A stretch of 46,289 nucleotides of DNA, taken from NCBI GenBank assembly GCA_938045955.1, contig CALIBK010000025.1:1-46289 (forward strand), written 5' to 3'. Shown in pieces: positions 29,340 through 37,785 of this stretch. Each line of letters begins with the position of its first letter. Positions within the stretch are counted from its first letter, which is position 1. Origin of the DNA: an uncultured bacterium (GTDB lineage Bacteria; Desulfobacterota; BSN033; UBA1163). Below the pieces are notes generated by a model. The model was not told the DNA's origin, did no database searches, and saw nothing but the letters and a program-made list of their open reading frames with translations. A program made the translations under genes and the position numbers.

Positions 29340-29375
29340 GGTGGTAGGGGAAAATTCTTACCACCTATTTTTTTA
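29340..29375 (+). terminator. Rho-independent terminator after the OmpA-family gene
   Basis: GGTGGTA..TACCACC hairpin followed by TATTTTTTTA. Confidence 0.7.
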
Positions 29376-29394
29376 TTTAAAGAGGAGGATGAGA

Positions 29395-30045
29395 ATGAAA
29401 ATCTTTATCGACACAGCCAATCCTGATGAGATCCGTAAAGCTTATGAGATGGGAGTGATTGATGGCGTGACGACGAATCCAACCCTTATTTCTAAAGAAG
29501 GAAAACCCTTCGACTCCCTTGTTCATGAGATCTGCAGCATCATTGGAAAACTTCCGATTAGTCTCGAAGTCATCAGTCTTAAGGCAGAGGAAATGATTGA
29601 GGAGGCACAGAAACTTTCTAAGATCGGAGAAAACATCGTGGTAAAGATTCCGATGACCTCCGAAGGATTGAAGGCGGTAAAGATTCTCGTTGGGCAAGGG
29701 ATCAAGACAAATACAACCCTTGTCTTTTCTCCTGCTCAAGCTTTGCTTGCGGCAAAGGCAGGAACCACTTACGTCAGTCCATTTATCGGAAGATTGGACG
29801 ATATCTCCCAGACCGGGATGGAGCTGGTCGAACAGATTGTGACCATCTTTGAAAACTATCAATTTGAATCGCAGGTCATTGTTTCAAGTATTCGACATCC
29901 CGTTCATGTTCTCGAGGCTGCCCTTATCGGAGCCGATGTGGCTACGGTTCCTTATAAAGTCATCGAACAACTGATCCGTCATCCTCTGACCGATATTGGA
30001 ATTGAGAGATTCCTTTCGGACTGGAAGAAGGTTCCAAAAAAATAA
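29395..30045 (+). CDS. fsa: Transaldolase / fructose-6-phosphate aldolase family
   Basis: [59 protein letters not shown] before ATG 29395. Confidence 0.92.
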   Translation: MKIFIDTANPDEIRKAYEMGVIDGVTTNPTLISKEGKPFDSLVHEICSIIGKLPISLEVISLKAEEMIEEAQKLSKIGENIVVKIPMTSEGLKAVKILVGQGIKTNTTLVFSPAQALLAAKAGTTYVSPFIGRLDDISQTGMELVEQIVTIFENYQFESQVIVSSIRHPVHVLEAALIGADVATVPYKVIEQLIRHPLTDIGIERFLSDWKKVPKK

Positions 30046-30128
30046 GAAAAAAATTTTATTCCCATCAATGATGACCTGTTCTGGTCAGGAGGAAATTTTT
30101 AAAGGGAAATGGGGTTTCTCGGGGAACG

Positions 30129-30572
30129 TTAAATAGTTTCTATAAGGATCTGTTTGGGTTGAACCTCTTGTTTTTTGGGGAGAATAATCTTTAGCATTCC
30201 ATCTTTATAAGAGGCTTTTATTTCTTCTTGATTGATGAGTTTCGGAAGAGTGAATGTCTTTCGAAAGGGACCATAAGGCCGTTCGATCTGAATGTAACGT
30301 TCGTCCTCCACTTCTTTGAGGAGTTTTCGGTTTCCCTGAATGATTAATGTATTCTCTTCCACTTTTATCTCGATTTCATCTTGATTAAGCTCAGGGAGAT
30401 CCATCTTTAAGACAACCTCTTTTTCACGTTCAATAATATCCACAGGAGGAGACCATCCTCCTCCAGGCATTTCTTCCTTAAAGATACGGGAGAGGGTTTC
30501 GTCAAAAAGCCGGGTCATTCGATCCTGCATCCTCATCAGATCTCGAAATGGCTCCCATTTGACATGGACCAT
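30129..30572 (-). CDS. Hsp20/alpha-crystallin small heat shock protein
   Basis: PPVDIIEREKEVVLKMDLPELNQDEIEIKVEENTLIIQGNR..FRKTFTLPKLI..YKDGMLKIILPK. Confidence 0.94.
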   Translation of the reverse strand: MVHVKWEPFRDLMRMQDRMTRLFDETLSRIFKEEMPGGGWSPPVDIIEREKEVVLKMDLPELNQDEIEIKVEENTLIIQGNRKLLKEVEDERYIQIERPYGPFRKTFTLPKLINQEEIKASYKDGMLKIILPKKQEVQPKQILIETI

Positions 30573-30626
30573 GTTCCCTACCTCCGAAATAATTTATAAA
30601 AATTATAATTCAATAGGAGGGGAATT

Positions 30627-31340
30627 TCAACTTCGACAGGTATAACAGACATCGAAGAAATCTTTGGGGAGGTTTGCCTTTTCTCTAAATTTCTCCAATT
30701 GATACCACGGGGCAAAATAGTTTCCACAGATCTTACACTGCTTCATTTTGAGGGTTCGTTTCCAACGAGTAATGGTCCGTTCATCCCCCTCTTCCTTCAT
30801 CCCGATCACATTAACAGGGCAAACCACGACACAAGCACCACAGGCAATGCAATCCTTTGGTTGTTCCATAAAGGGGGGGCATACCTCTCTACGATCTCCT
30901 CTGAATGCAAATTGTATTGCATGGGCTCCAACTACCTCATCACATACCCTTGCACATAGTCCACATAGAATGCAATCTTTATCCTCTTTTTTAAATCTTA
31001 TCTCATTGATGCCCATCTCTTTTGCCATCTCCTGAAGAAGCTTACTTCCAGGGCACATGGCCAGGAGTAGCTCCATGACCATCTTGCGGGCCCGAAGAAC
31101 CTTCTCGGTCGAGGTAAAAACTTCGATCCCTTCCATTACAGGATAATTACATGAGGTAGTAATTCTTGATCGACCTTTTCTTGAAACCTCCACCAAACAG
31201 AGACGACAGGCTCCATAAGGTTTTACATTTTCATTATAACAAAGATGTGGTATATCGAAACCTTCATCTAAGGCCACCTCAAGTACGTTTTGATCTTCCT
31301 TGGCTTCGACGGGCTGTCCATCAATGGTAAATGAAACCAT
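30627..31340 (-). CDS. 2Fe-2S/4Fe-4S diaphorase subunit (HoxU/NuoG-N-terminal-like) with C-terminal CxxC..CxxC extension
   Basis: PHLCYNENVKPYGACRLCLVEV; CILCGLCARVCDEVVGAHAI; CIACGACVVVCPVNVIG; C-terminal CKICGNYF..CYTC. Confidence 0.88.
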   Translation of the reverse strand: MVSFTIDGQPVEAKEDQNVLEVALDEGFDIPHLCYNENVKPYGACRLCLVEVSRKGRSRITTSCNYPVMEGIEVFTSTEKVLRARKMVMELLLAMCPGSKLLQEMAKEMGINEIRFKKEDKDCILCGLCARVCDEVVGAHAIQFAFRGDRREVCPPFMEQPKDCIACGACVVVCPVNVIGMKEEGDERTITRWKRTLKMKQCKICGNYFAPWYQLEKFREKANLPKDFFDVCYTCRS

Positions 31341-31372
31341 TCCTTTCTCCTTTTTATAAATTTTATATATTT

Positions 31373-33244
31373 TTATTGCACCTCGATGGCATTAAATTTA
31401 CAGGTTTCAAAACACATTCCACATTTTATACACTTTTCTTCATCTATTTTGAACGGAATTCCTTCTTCTTTCTTCGTTTTTCTTTTACCTGTAATGGCAT
31501 TGACCGGACATTCCTTGGCACATCGACCACACATTGTACATGCATCAGTTAAAATTCGATATCTTAGTAGTGCTTTACAAACCTTTGCAGGGCATCTTTT
31601 ATTAATAATATGTTCTTTATATTCATCTCTAAAATACCGGAGTGTTGAAAGGACGGGATTGGGGGCTGTTCCACCCAGGGCGCAAAGGGAAGCCTCTGCA
31701 GTAACCCAACCCAACTCTTCAAGGAGATCCAGATGTTCGATCTTTCCCCTCCCCTCACTTATCTCTGTAAGGATCTCATACATCCGTTTTGTCCCCTCCC
31801 TGCACGAAGTACATTTACCACAAGACTCATCTTTTAAAAAGTTCATAAAATATTTAGCCACATCGACCATGCAGGTGGACTCATCCATCACAATCATTCC
31901 TCCTGAACCCATCATTGAGCCAACCTCGGTTAATCGGTCAAAATCAACAGGAAGATCAAGAAGCGATTCTGGGATACATCCTCCAGATGGTCCTCCAGTT
32001 TGAACAGCCTTGAGTTTTTTACCACCCGGAATTCCACCACCAATATCATAAACGATTTCTCGTAGAGTAATCCCCATAGGAACCTCTACAAGCCCCGTAT
32101 TATTGACCTTTCCAACCAGTGAGAAGATCTTCGTTCCTTTACTTCCTTCGGTGCCAATCTGCCTATACCAATCAGCGCCTTCATTAATAATGACCGGGAC
32201 GTTTGCCCAGGTTTCAACATTGTTCAGATTAGTCGGTCGACCATAAAGGCCGCTAATCACTGTGTGGACATGTTTGGCTCGTGGTTCCCCCACATTGCCT
32301 TCAATAGTGGCCATTAAAGCTGTGGATTCCCCAGCCACAAATGCGCCTCCTCCCCGACTGATCTTGATATCAAAATTAAATCCTGAACCTAAGATATCTT
32401 CTCCTAACAGGCCTCGTTCTCGAGCCTGATCAATAGCAATTCCAATATTCTCAAGAGCAAGGGGATACTCATGTCTGACAAAGATATAGCCCTCATTGGC
32501 ACCAATAGCAAAACCTCCAATGATCATTCCCTCAAGAACACTATGAGGATTCCCTTCCAATAAGCTCCTGTCCATATAGGCTCCAGGGTCGCCCTCATCA
32601 GCATTACAAACAACATATTTAATGGTCCCGGGGGCATTCCGGCATTGTTCCCATTTCAGACCAGCAGGGAATCCCCCACCCCCTCGACCTCTCAAATTAG
32701 CCTTTTTTATCTCCTCGATGATCTCCACCGGTTTCATAGAAAATAGGGCCTTAACAAGGGCTCGGTATCCTCCAACCGCAATATAATCTTCAATTTTGGT
32801 GGGATCAATACTTCCATTGCTACCGAATATAATCCGTTTCTGCTTCCGGTAAAATGGAACTTCCTCTTCAGAAACAATCTTTTCTTTGGTCACTGGGTGC
32901 TCATAGAGAAGATCCTGGATGACCTTTCCCTTCAGAACCGTTTCCTGGAAAATCGCAGGTACATCCTCTGGTTTTACCTTTTGGTAAAAAACCTTCTGTG
33001 GATGAATAACCACCAGCGGTCCTCTCTCGCAAAACCCGTGGCAGCCTGTCACTCTCAGACCGATCCTATTTTCCTCGGCCTTCTCATGAAGAACTCTTTT
33101 AAAGGCTTCCACTACCGCATGACAGCCGGAAGCATGGCACCCCGTTCCTCCGCAGACCGTTATAACAGGTTGATCGAGATTCCGTTTGGAAAGAATTTCA
33201 TTTCTGTATTTCTCCAACTCCTGAGGAGAACTAAGTCTTGCCAT
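31373..33244 (-). CDS. NuoF/HydB-like NADH-binding flavo-iron-sulfur subunit
   Basis: N-terminal 2Fe-2S thioredoxin-like domain; NLRGRGGGGFPAGLKW; CNADEGDPGAYMDRSLLEGNPH; ESCGKCTSCREGTKRMYEIL; C-terminal 2x[4Fe-4S]. Start set at MARLSSPQ (33244). Confidence 0.93.
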   Translation of the reverse strand: MARLSSPQELEKYRNEILSKRNLDQPVITVCGGTGCHASGCHAVVEAFKRVLHEKAEENRIGLRVTGCHGFCERGPLVVIHPQKVFYQKVKPEDVPAIFQETVLKGKVIQDLLYEHPVTKEKIVSEEEVPFYRKQKRIIFGSNGSIDPTKIEDYIAVGGYRALVKALFSMKPVEIIEEIKKANLRGRGGGGFPAGLKWEQCRNAPGTIKYVVCNADEGDPGAYMDRSLLEGNPHSVLEGMIIGGFAIGANEGYIFVRHEYPLALENIGIAIDQARERGLLGEDILGSGFNFDIKISRGGGAFVAGESTALMATIEGNVGEPRAKHVHTVISGLYGRPTNLNNVETWANVPVIINEGADWYRQIGTEGSKGTKIFSLVGKVNNTGLVEVPMGITLREIVYDIGGGIPGGKKLKAVQTGGPSGGCIPESLLDLPVDFDRLTEVGSMMGSGGMIVMDESTCMVDVAKYFMNFLKDESCGKCTSCREGTKRMYEILTEISEGRGKIEHLDLLEELGWVTAEASLCALGGTAPNPVLSTLRYFRDEYKEHIINKRCPAKVCKALLRYRILTDACTMCGRCAKECPVNAITGKRKTKKEEGIPFKIDEEKCIKCGMCFETCKFNAIEVQ

Positions 33245-33719
33245 TCGCTTCCTCCTTCTTCTTTTCAGACCAGAATTTCTTAAGGGTTTCTTCAACTTTT
33301 GCCGGACTCATCTTTCCAAAGTATTCACCATCAATAGCAACCACGGGCCCAGCGGCACAGACGCCTAAACAGTTAACCGTCTCTAAAGTAAAATTCTGGT
33401 CTCTCGTTGTCTCTCCTGGGCGAATCCCTAATTCGAGTTTGATCTGATCAACAATCCGTTGGGCCCCCCGAACATGGCAGGCCGTCCCCATACAAACACA
33501 GATTTCGTGTTTCCCTCTGGGCATCAAACTGAAGGCCCGATAGAACGTGGCAATCCTGTAAATTTTACTGATTGGAATATTTAACTTCTCTCCAACAAGT
33601 TCAAGGGCTTCCCTTGGAAGATATTTCTCCTTTGCCTGAATGTCTTGGAGGATCGCGAGGATGGACGATTCTTTATTTCCATACTTATTGATGATCATTT
33701 CAATTTCAGAACGCGTCAT
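33231..33719 (-). CDS. NuoE-like 2Fe-2S subunit
   Basis: ILQDIQAKEKYLPREAL; YRIATFYRAFSLMPRGKHEICVCMGTACHVRGA; TVNCLGVCAAGPVVAIDGEYFGKMSP. Confidence 0.94.
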   Translation of the reverse strand: MTRSEIEMIINKYGNKESSILAILQDIQAKEKYLPREALELVGEKLNIPISKIYRIATFYRAFSLMPRGKHEICVCMGTACHVRGAQRIVDQIKLELGIRPGETTRDQNFTLETVNCLGVCAAGPVVAIDGEYFGKMSPAKVEETLKKFWSEKKKEEANGKT

Positions 33720-33721
33720 GA

Positions 33722-34654
33722 TTAGAATCCCCTTTTCATTCTTTCTCGCAAAATTTCATATTCTCGCTGAGTACGATCTTGAATTTCTTCAATCATCTCA
33801 TCTGTTAAGTGTCTAAACCGACCCTGAAGTTTAATATATTCTTTAACTGGCTTTAATTTTGGGAAATCGATGCTCAAATGATATCTTCCATACTCCACCT
33901 CATAAAGAGGGAAAATACCGGTCTCCACCGCCAATCGCCCTAATTTGATAGAAAGCTCTGGGGCGGATCTCCATCCGGTCGGACAGACTGAGAGGATATG
34001 GATGTATGCAGGCCCCGGGATCTCAGCGGCCTTCCTGACCTTTTGAACGAGATCAATGGGATAGCTCGGACAGGCAGTCGCTACATAAGGAATATTATGG
34101 GCAGCGGCAATAGCAGCCATATTCTTCTTCCAGGTGATCTGACCCATTTTCATTCGACCGGCGGGGGAAGTCGTCGTAGAGGCCCCAAAAGGGGTAGAAG
34201 AGGATCTCTGGATCCCTGTATTCATATAGGCTTCATTATCCGTGCAAACATAGATGAAATCGTGACCTCTTTCAAGGGCTCCAGAGAGAGCCTGTATCCC
34301 TATATCTGCAGTGCCACCGTCCCCAGCCATCGCAAGGGTTACAATTTTCTTTTTAGGGATCCTTCCCTTTCTCATGAGAACCTTCAAGGCTGCTTCGATT
34401 CCAGAGGCCACGGCTGCCGTGTTCTCAAAAGCTACATGGATCCAGGGAACTCGCCATGAGGTAAAGGGAAGTGGGGAGGAAACAATTTCCATACATCCCG
34501 TTGCGTTTGCAATAATCACGTTTCGCCCCAAGGCCTTAAGGACAAGCCTGACCGCTAAAGCCTCCCCGCATCCCTGGCAGGACCGATGGCCGGGAGCGAA
34601 GTATTCTTTTTGAGTTAACGTTCGGACCGCAAAGACATTTAATGTTTCTGTCAT
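33722..34654 (-). CDS. porB: 2-oxoacid (pyruvate):ferredoxin oxidoreductase beta subunit
   Basis: HRSCQGCGEALAVRLVLKALG; AMAGDGGTADIGIQALSGALERGHDFIYVCTDNEAYMNTGIQRSSSTPFGA. Confidence 0.93.
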   Translation of the reverse strand: MTETLNVFAVRTLTQKEYFAPGHRSCQGCGEALAVRLVLKALGRNVIIANATGCMEIVSSPLPFTSWRVPWIHVAFENTAAVASGIEAALKVLMRKGRIPKKKIVTLAMAGDGGTADIGIQALSGALERGHDFIYVCTDNEAYMNTGIQRSSSTPFGASTTTSPAGRMKMGQITWKKNMAAIAAAHNIPYVATACPSYPIDLVQKVRKAAEIPGPAYIHILSVCPTGWRSAPELSIKLGRLAVETGIFPLYEVEYGRYHLSIDFPKLKPVKEYIKLQGRFRHLTDEMIEEIQDRTQREYEILRERMKRGF

Positions 34655-35823
34655 TCTCTCACCCCGTAAAGTTCAAAACCTTCTCGATTTCCTTCTTCAA
34701 TCTCAACTTCTGCTTTATCGACCATTTTAATGAAATCGGAGGGAGCCACATCCCTCCCAGAGATCCCTGCCACAAAATTATAGATCGAGGGTCTCACTGG
34801 TTCACCATAAAGGGCCGCTTTAATTTCTGAGGCAACAGGTCCACAGGCTCCAACCGAAATCGCCCGATCGATCACCACCAATTGTTTGGCATGGAGGGTA
34901 GCCCTTTTAAAGGCCTCAAAAGGGAAGGGCCGCCAGAGGCGAATCTTTACAAGACCCACAGCTCTTCCCTCTTTTCTCATTCGATCTACTGCGACCGAGG
35001 CTGTTTCTCCAAAGCTTCCCATCGTAACGAGAAGCGTCTCCGCATCCTCGGCCTTGTAGGTTTCCACCGGGGAATAATAGCGTCCTGTCATTTCGCCAAA
35101 GGCTTTCCAGGTCTCAAGAATTTTGGGGATGGAGGATCGGAGAGCGACCTCCTGAGCCTTTTTTGTTTCCATAAAGATGCTGGGAAGGGCGTAGGCCCCC
35201 ATCGTAATAGGCCTATCCGGATGGAGTCGATAGAGAGGCTGATAGGGTGGAAGGAATTGGTCAATCTTTTCCTGTTCGATGAGTTCGATCGGTTCGATCA
35301 CATGGCTTAATATAAAGCCATCCATATTGATGATCACCGGGAAGAGAACGGATGGATCCTCTCCGAGCCGATAGGAGATGAAAACATGATCATAAACCTC
35401 CTGTCCATTCTCGACAAAGAATTGAATCCAACCGCAATCCCGAATCATCATTGCATCACTATGATCGTTCCAGATGCTCAAGGGAGCAGAGAGGGTTCGA
35501 TTGGCAAGGATCATGAGCATGGGAAGTCTTAGCCCTGAGGCAATGAACGTGATTTCACTCATCAACGCCAACCCCTGAGAACTCGTACAGGTAAACGCCC
35601 TGGCTCCCGCAGCCGCTGCCCCCACACAGACACTTAGAGCGGAATGTTCCGATTCGACACAGAAGAATTCTGCATCGAGCTCTCCATTGGCAACCAATTC
35701 TGAAAGTTTCTCTACGATATGGGTCTGAGGGGTAATCGGATAAGCTGAGATGACGTCGACATTGCACTGTTTTACCGCCTCAGCAGCTGCAATCGAAACC
35801 TCCATTCCAACCCTTTTGCCCAT
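34651..35823 (-). CDS. porA: 2-oxoacid (pyruvate):ferredoxin oxidoreductase alpha subunit
   Basis: DVISAYPITPQTHIVEKLSELV; FCVESEHSALSVCVGAAAAGARAFTCTSSQGLALMSE; ATG overlaps the downstream partner. Confidence 0.93.
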   Translation of the reverse strand: MGKRVGMEVSIAAAEAVKQCNVDVISAYPITPQTHIVEKLSELVANGELDAEFFCVESEHSALSVCVGAAAAGARAFTCTSSQGLALMSEITFIASGLRLPMLMILANRTLSAPLSIWNDHSDAMMIRDCGWIQFFVENGQEVYDHVFISYRLGEDPSVLFPVIINMDGFILSHVIEPIELIEQEKIDQFLPPYQPLYRLHPDRPITMGAYALPSIFMETKKAQEVALRSSIPKILETWKAFGEMTGRYYSPVETYKAEDAETLLVTMGSFGETASVAVDRMRKEGRAVGLVKIRLWRPFPFEAFKRATLHAKQLVVIDRAISVGACGPVASEIKAALYGEPVRPSIYNFVAGISGRDVAPSDFIKMVDKAEVEIEEGNREGFELYGVRE

Positions 35824-36120
35824 CTATTTTTCCTCCTCTAAGACCATCGAGATGGCCCCTGTGGGACACTCTGTTGAACAGATCCCACATCCTTTACAAT
35901 AAAAAAGATCAGCCACGAAATATCCTTCTTCGTCCAGATGATAGGCCATATCCGGACAGTATATATAACATAGCCCGCAATGCACGCAGAGTTCCTTATT
36001 CAGAACAGGTTTGAGGGTTTTCCAATCTCCTGTTCGATACTGGCTCGCATTTCCAGGTTCTAAAATCACATTGCCGACCGGCAACTCCTTCCACGTCCAT
36101 TCGTATTCTGGTTTGGTCAT
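35824..36120 (-). CDS. porD: 2-oxoacid:ferredoxin oxidoreductase delta subunit, 2x[4Fe-4S]
   Basis: CVHCGLCYIYCPDMAYH; CKGCGICSTECPTGAISMV. Confidence 0.92.
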   Translation of the reverse strand: MTKPEYEWTWKELPVGNVILEPGNASQYRTGDWKTLKPVLNKELCVHCGLCYIYCPDMAYHLDEEGYFVADLFYCKGCGICSTECPTGAISMVLEEEK

Positions 36121-36152
36121 CTCTCTCGACCCCTTTCCATTATAAATTGGAA

Positions 36153-36698
36153 TTAAATAATAACAGTATTTTGATAGGCCCTTTCAAAGGCAAAGATATT
36201 CTTTTCGGCGATTCGGCCAAAGCGTTCCTTGAAGGGAGGAATGAAAGATTCTTTTTTGACCAATCCTGCCGTTTTTACCAGAGACCCCAGCATGGTGGTA
36301 TTCGTTATCGGGAGGCCAAGAACCTCCCTTGCTATTTTTACAGCATCGACCACCCCGATACGATTCTTTATTTTGAGAAGACTTTTAACAGCTTCGGGAG
36401 AATCACTACTGGTGGTAACCACCAATCCATTCGGCTTTAGACCAGAAGCGACATTGACAATTTTAAGCAAGGAGGCATCGAGGACCACCACAATATCCGG
36501 CTCATAGATATTGGCACGAATTCGAATCGGTTGGTCGTCAATTCGGCAGAATGCAACTACAGGGGCTCCTCTTCGTTCAGGTCCAAAACTTGGAAAGGCT
36601 TGTGCATATTTTCCCTCCTCAATGGCTGCAAGGGCCAAGAGTTCTGCTGAAGTGACGGCCCCCTGGCCACCCCTTCCATGAAATCGAATTTCAATCAT
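36153..36698 (-). CDS. porC: 2-oxoacid:ferredoxin oxidoreductase gamma subunit
   Basis: [53 protein letters not shown]. Confidence 0.93.
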
Positions 36699-36780
36699 TT
36701 GTCTTCTCCATTATTAGCCTAAAAGTTGAATAAAAACAAATCGTTAATTTAAAAAAGAATTTTTTCATTATTGAATTAGC

Positions 36781-36813
36781 GTTAACGTTAACCTTTTTTA
36801 AAAAAAATGTCAA
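36781..36813 (-). promoter_or_regulatory. Candidate por-operon promoter with palindromic operator GTTAACGTTAAC
   Basis: Minus strand TTGACA (36808-36813), 17-nt spacer, TAACGT hexamer inside the perfect 12-bp palindrome at 36781-36792. Confidence 0.45.
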
Positions 36814-36827
36814 GGGAAAATAAGAAT

Positions 36828-37427
36828 TTATACCTCTCTTCTTCCCTCCAGGGCTTTAGTAAGTGTCATTCCATCCGAGTATTCGATCTCTCCTCCCACA
36901 GGAATACCGGAGGCAATCCGTGTTAATTTGATTCCCAGTGGTTTGATGAGGTCAGTCAAATAAAGAGCGGTGGCCCCTCCTTCTACTGTGGGATTGGTGG
37001 CAAGGATCACTTCTTTTACCTTTTCCTTTTGAAGTCGTTCCATCAATTCTTTGATTTTTAAATGTTCAGGACCTATACCTTCGAGTGGGGCAATGGCTCC
37101 ATGAAGAACATGATAACGGCCTCGATAAACTCCGGTATTCTCAATCGCCATGAGGTCATTGGGACTTTCCACAATACAGAGAATTTCCTTTAACCTTTGT
37201 TCATCTTTACATATGGGGCACGGATCTTCATCTGTTAAATTAAAACAGAGGGAGCATAGGCGAATCTTCTCTTTTACCTCCAGGATAGCTCGGGCCAATG
37301 CCTGGGCTTCAGAAAGACTGGAGCGAAGAATATGAAAAGCCAACCTTAAAGCTGTTTTCCGGCCAATTCCTGGAAGCCTGGTCAAGGCTTCGATTAAGGA
37401 CTCGATGGGTTTAGCATAACTCGACAT
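36828..37427 (-). CDS. recR: Recombination mediator RecR
   Basis: LIEALTRLPGIGRKTALRLAFHIL; CSLCFNLTDEDPCPIC; LATNPTVEGGATALYL; ASGIPVGGEIEYSDGMTLTKALEGR. Confidence 0.96.
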   Translation of the reverse strand: MSSYAKPIESLIEALTRLPGIGRKTALRLAFHILRSSLSEAQALARAILEVKEKIRLCSLCFNLTDEDPCPICKDEQRLKEILCIVESPNDLMAIENTGVYRGRYHVLHGAIAPLEGIGPEHLKIKELMERLQKEKVKEVILATNPTVEGGATALYLTDLIKPLGIKLTRIASGIPVGGEIEYSDGMTLTKALEGRREV

Positions 37428-37452
37428 ATTCTAAAAATCTTTTCTTTCCCTT

Positions 37453-37767
37453 TTAGAAGAGTCCGGGGATACTCAATCCTCCAGTGATCTTTTTCATCTC
37501 CTCCGTCATCATCTCCTGGGATTTCCGGATACCCTCATTCACAGCAGCTATAATCAGATCCTGAAGCATCTCAATATCCTCTTTATTGACAACCTCGGGA
37601 TCAATACGAAGAGAAAGGATTTCCTGTTTCCCGTTCATCACGACCTGAACCATCCCGCCTCCGGCAGAGGTTTCTATGGTTTTAGAGGCCATCTCCTCCT
37701 GGAGTTTGGTAATTCTGGCATGGATCTGCTGGGCTTGTTTCAGGATGTTCCCAAATCCCTTTGTCAT
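37453..37767 (-). CDS. YbaB/EbfC family nucleoid-associated protein
   Basis: ETSAGGGMVQVVMNGKQEILSLRIDPEVV; between recR and dnaX. Confidence 0.94.
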   Translation of the reverse strand: MTKGFGNILKQAQQIHARITKLQEEMASKTIETSAGGGMVQVVMNGKQEILSLRIDPEVVNKEDIEMLQDLIIAAVNEGIRKSQEMMTEEMKKITGGLSIPGLF

Positions 37768-37785
37768 TGGAATCTCCTTTTCTCT

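Noticed and set aside
31386-32003. 205-aa plus-strand ORF
   Set aside because: Antisense shadow of the conserved nuoF-like gene.
33998-34459. 153-aa plus-strand ORF
   Set aside because: Antisense to porB; no domain.
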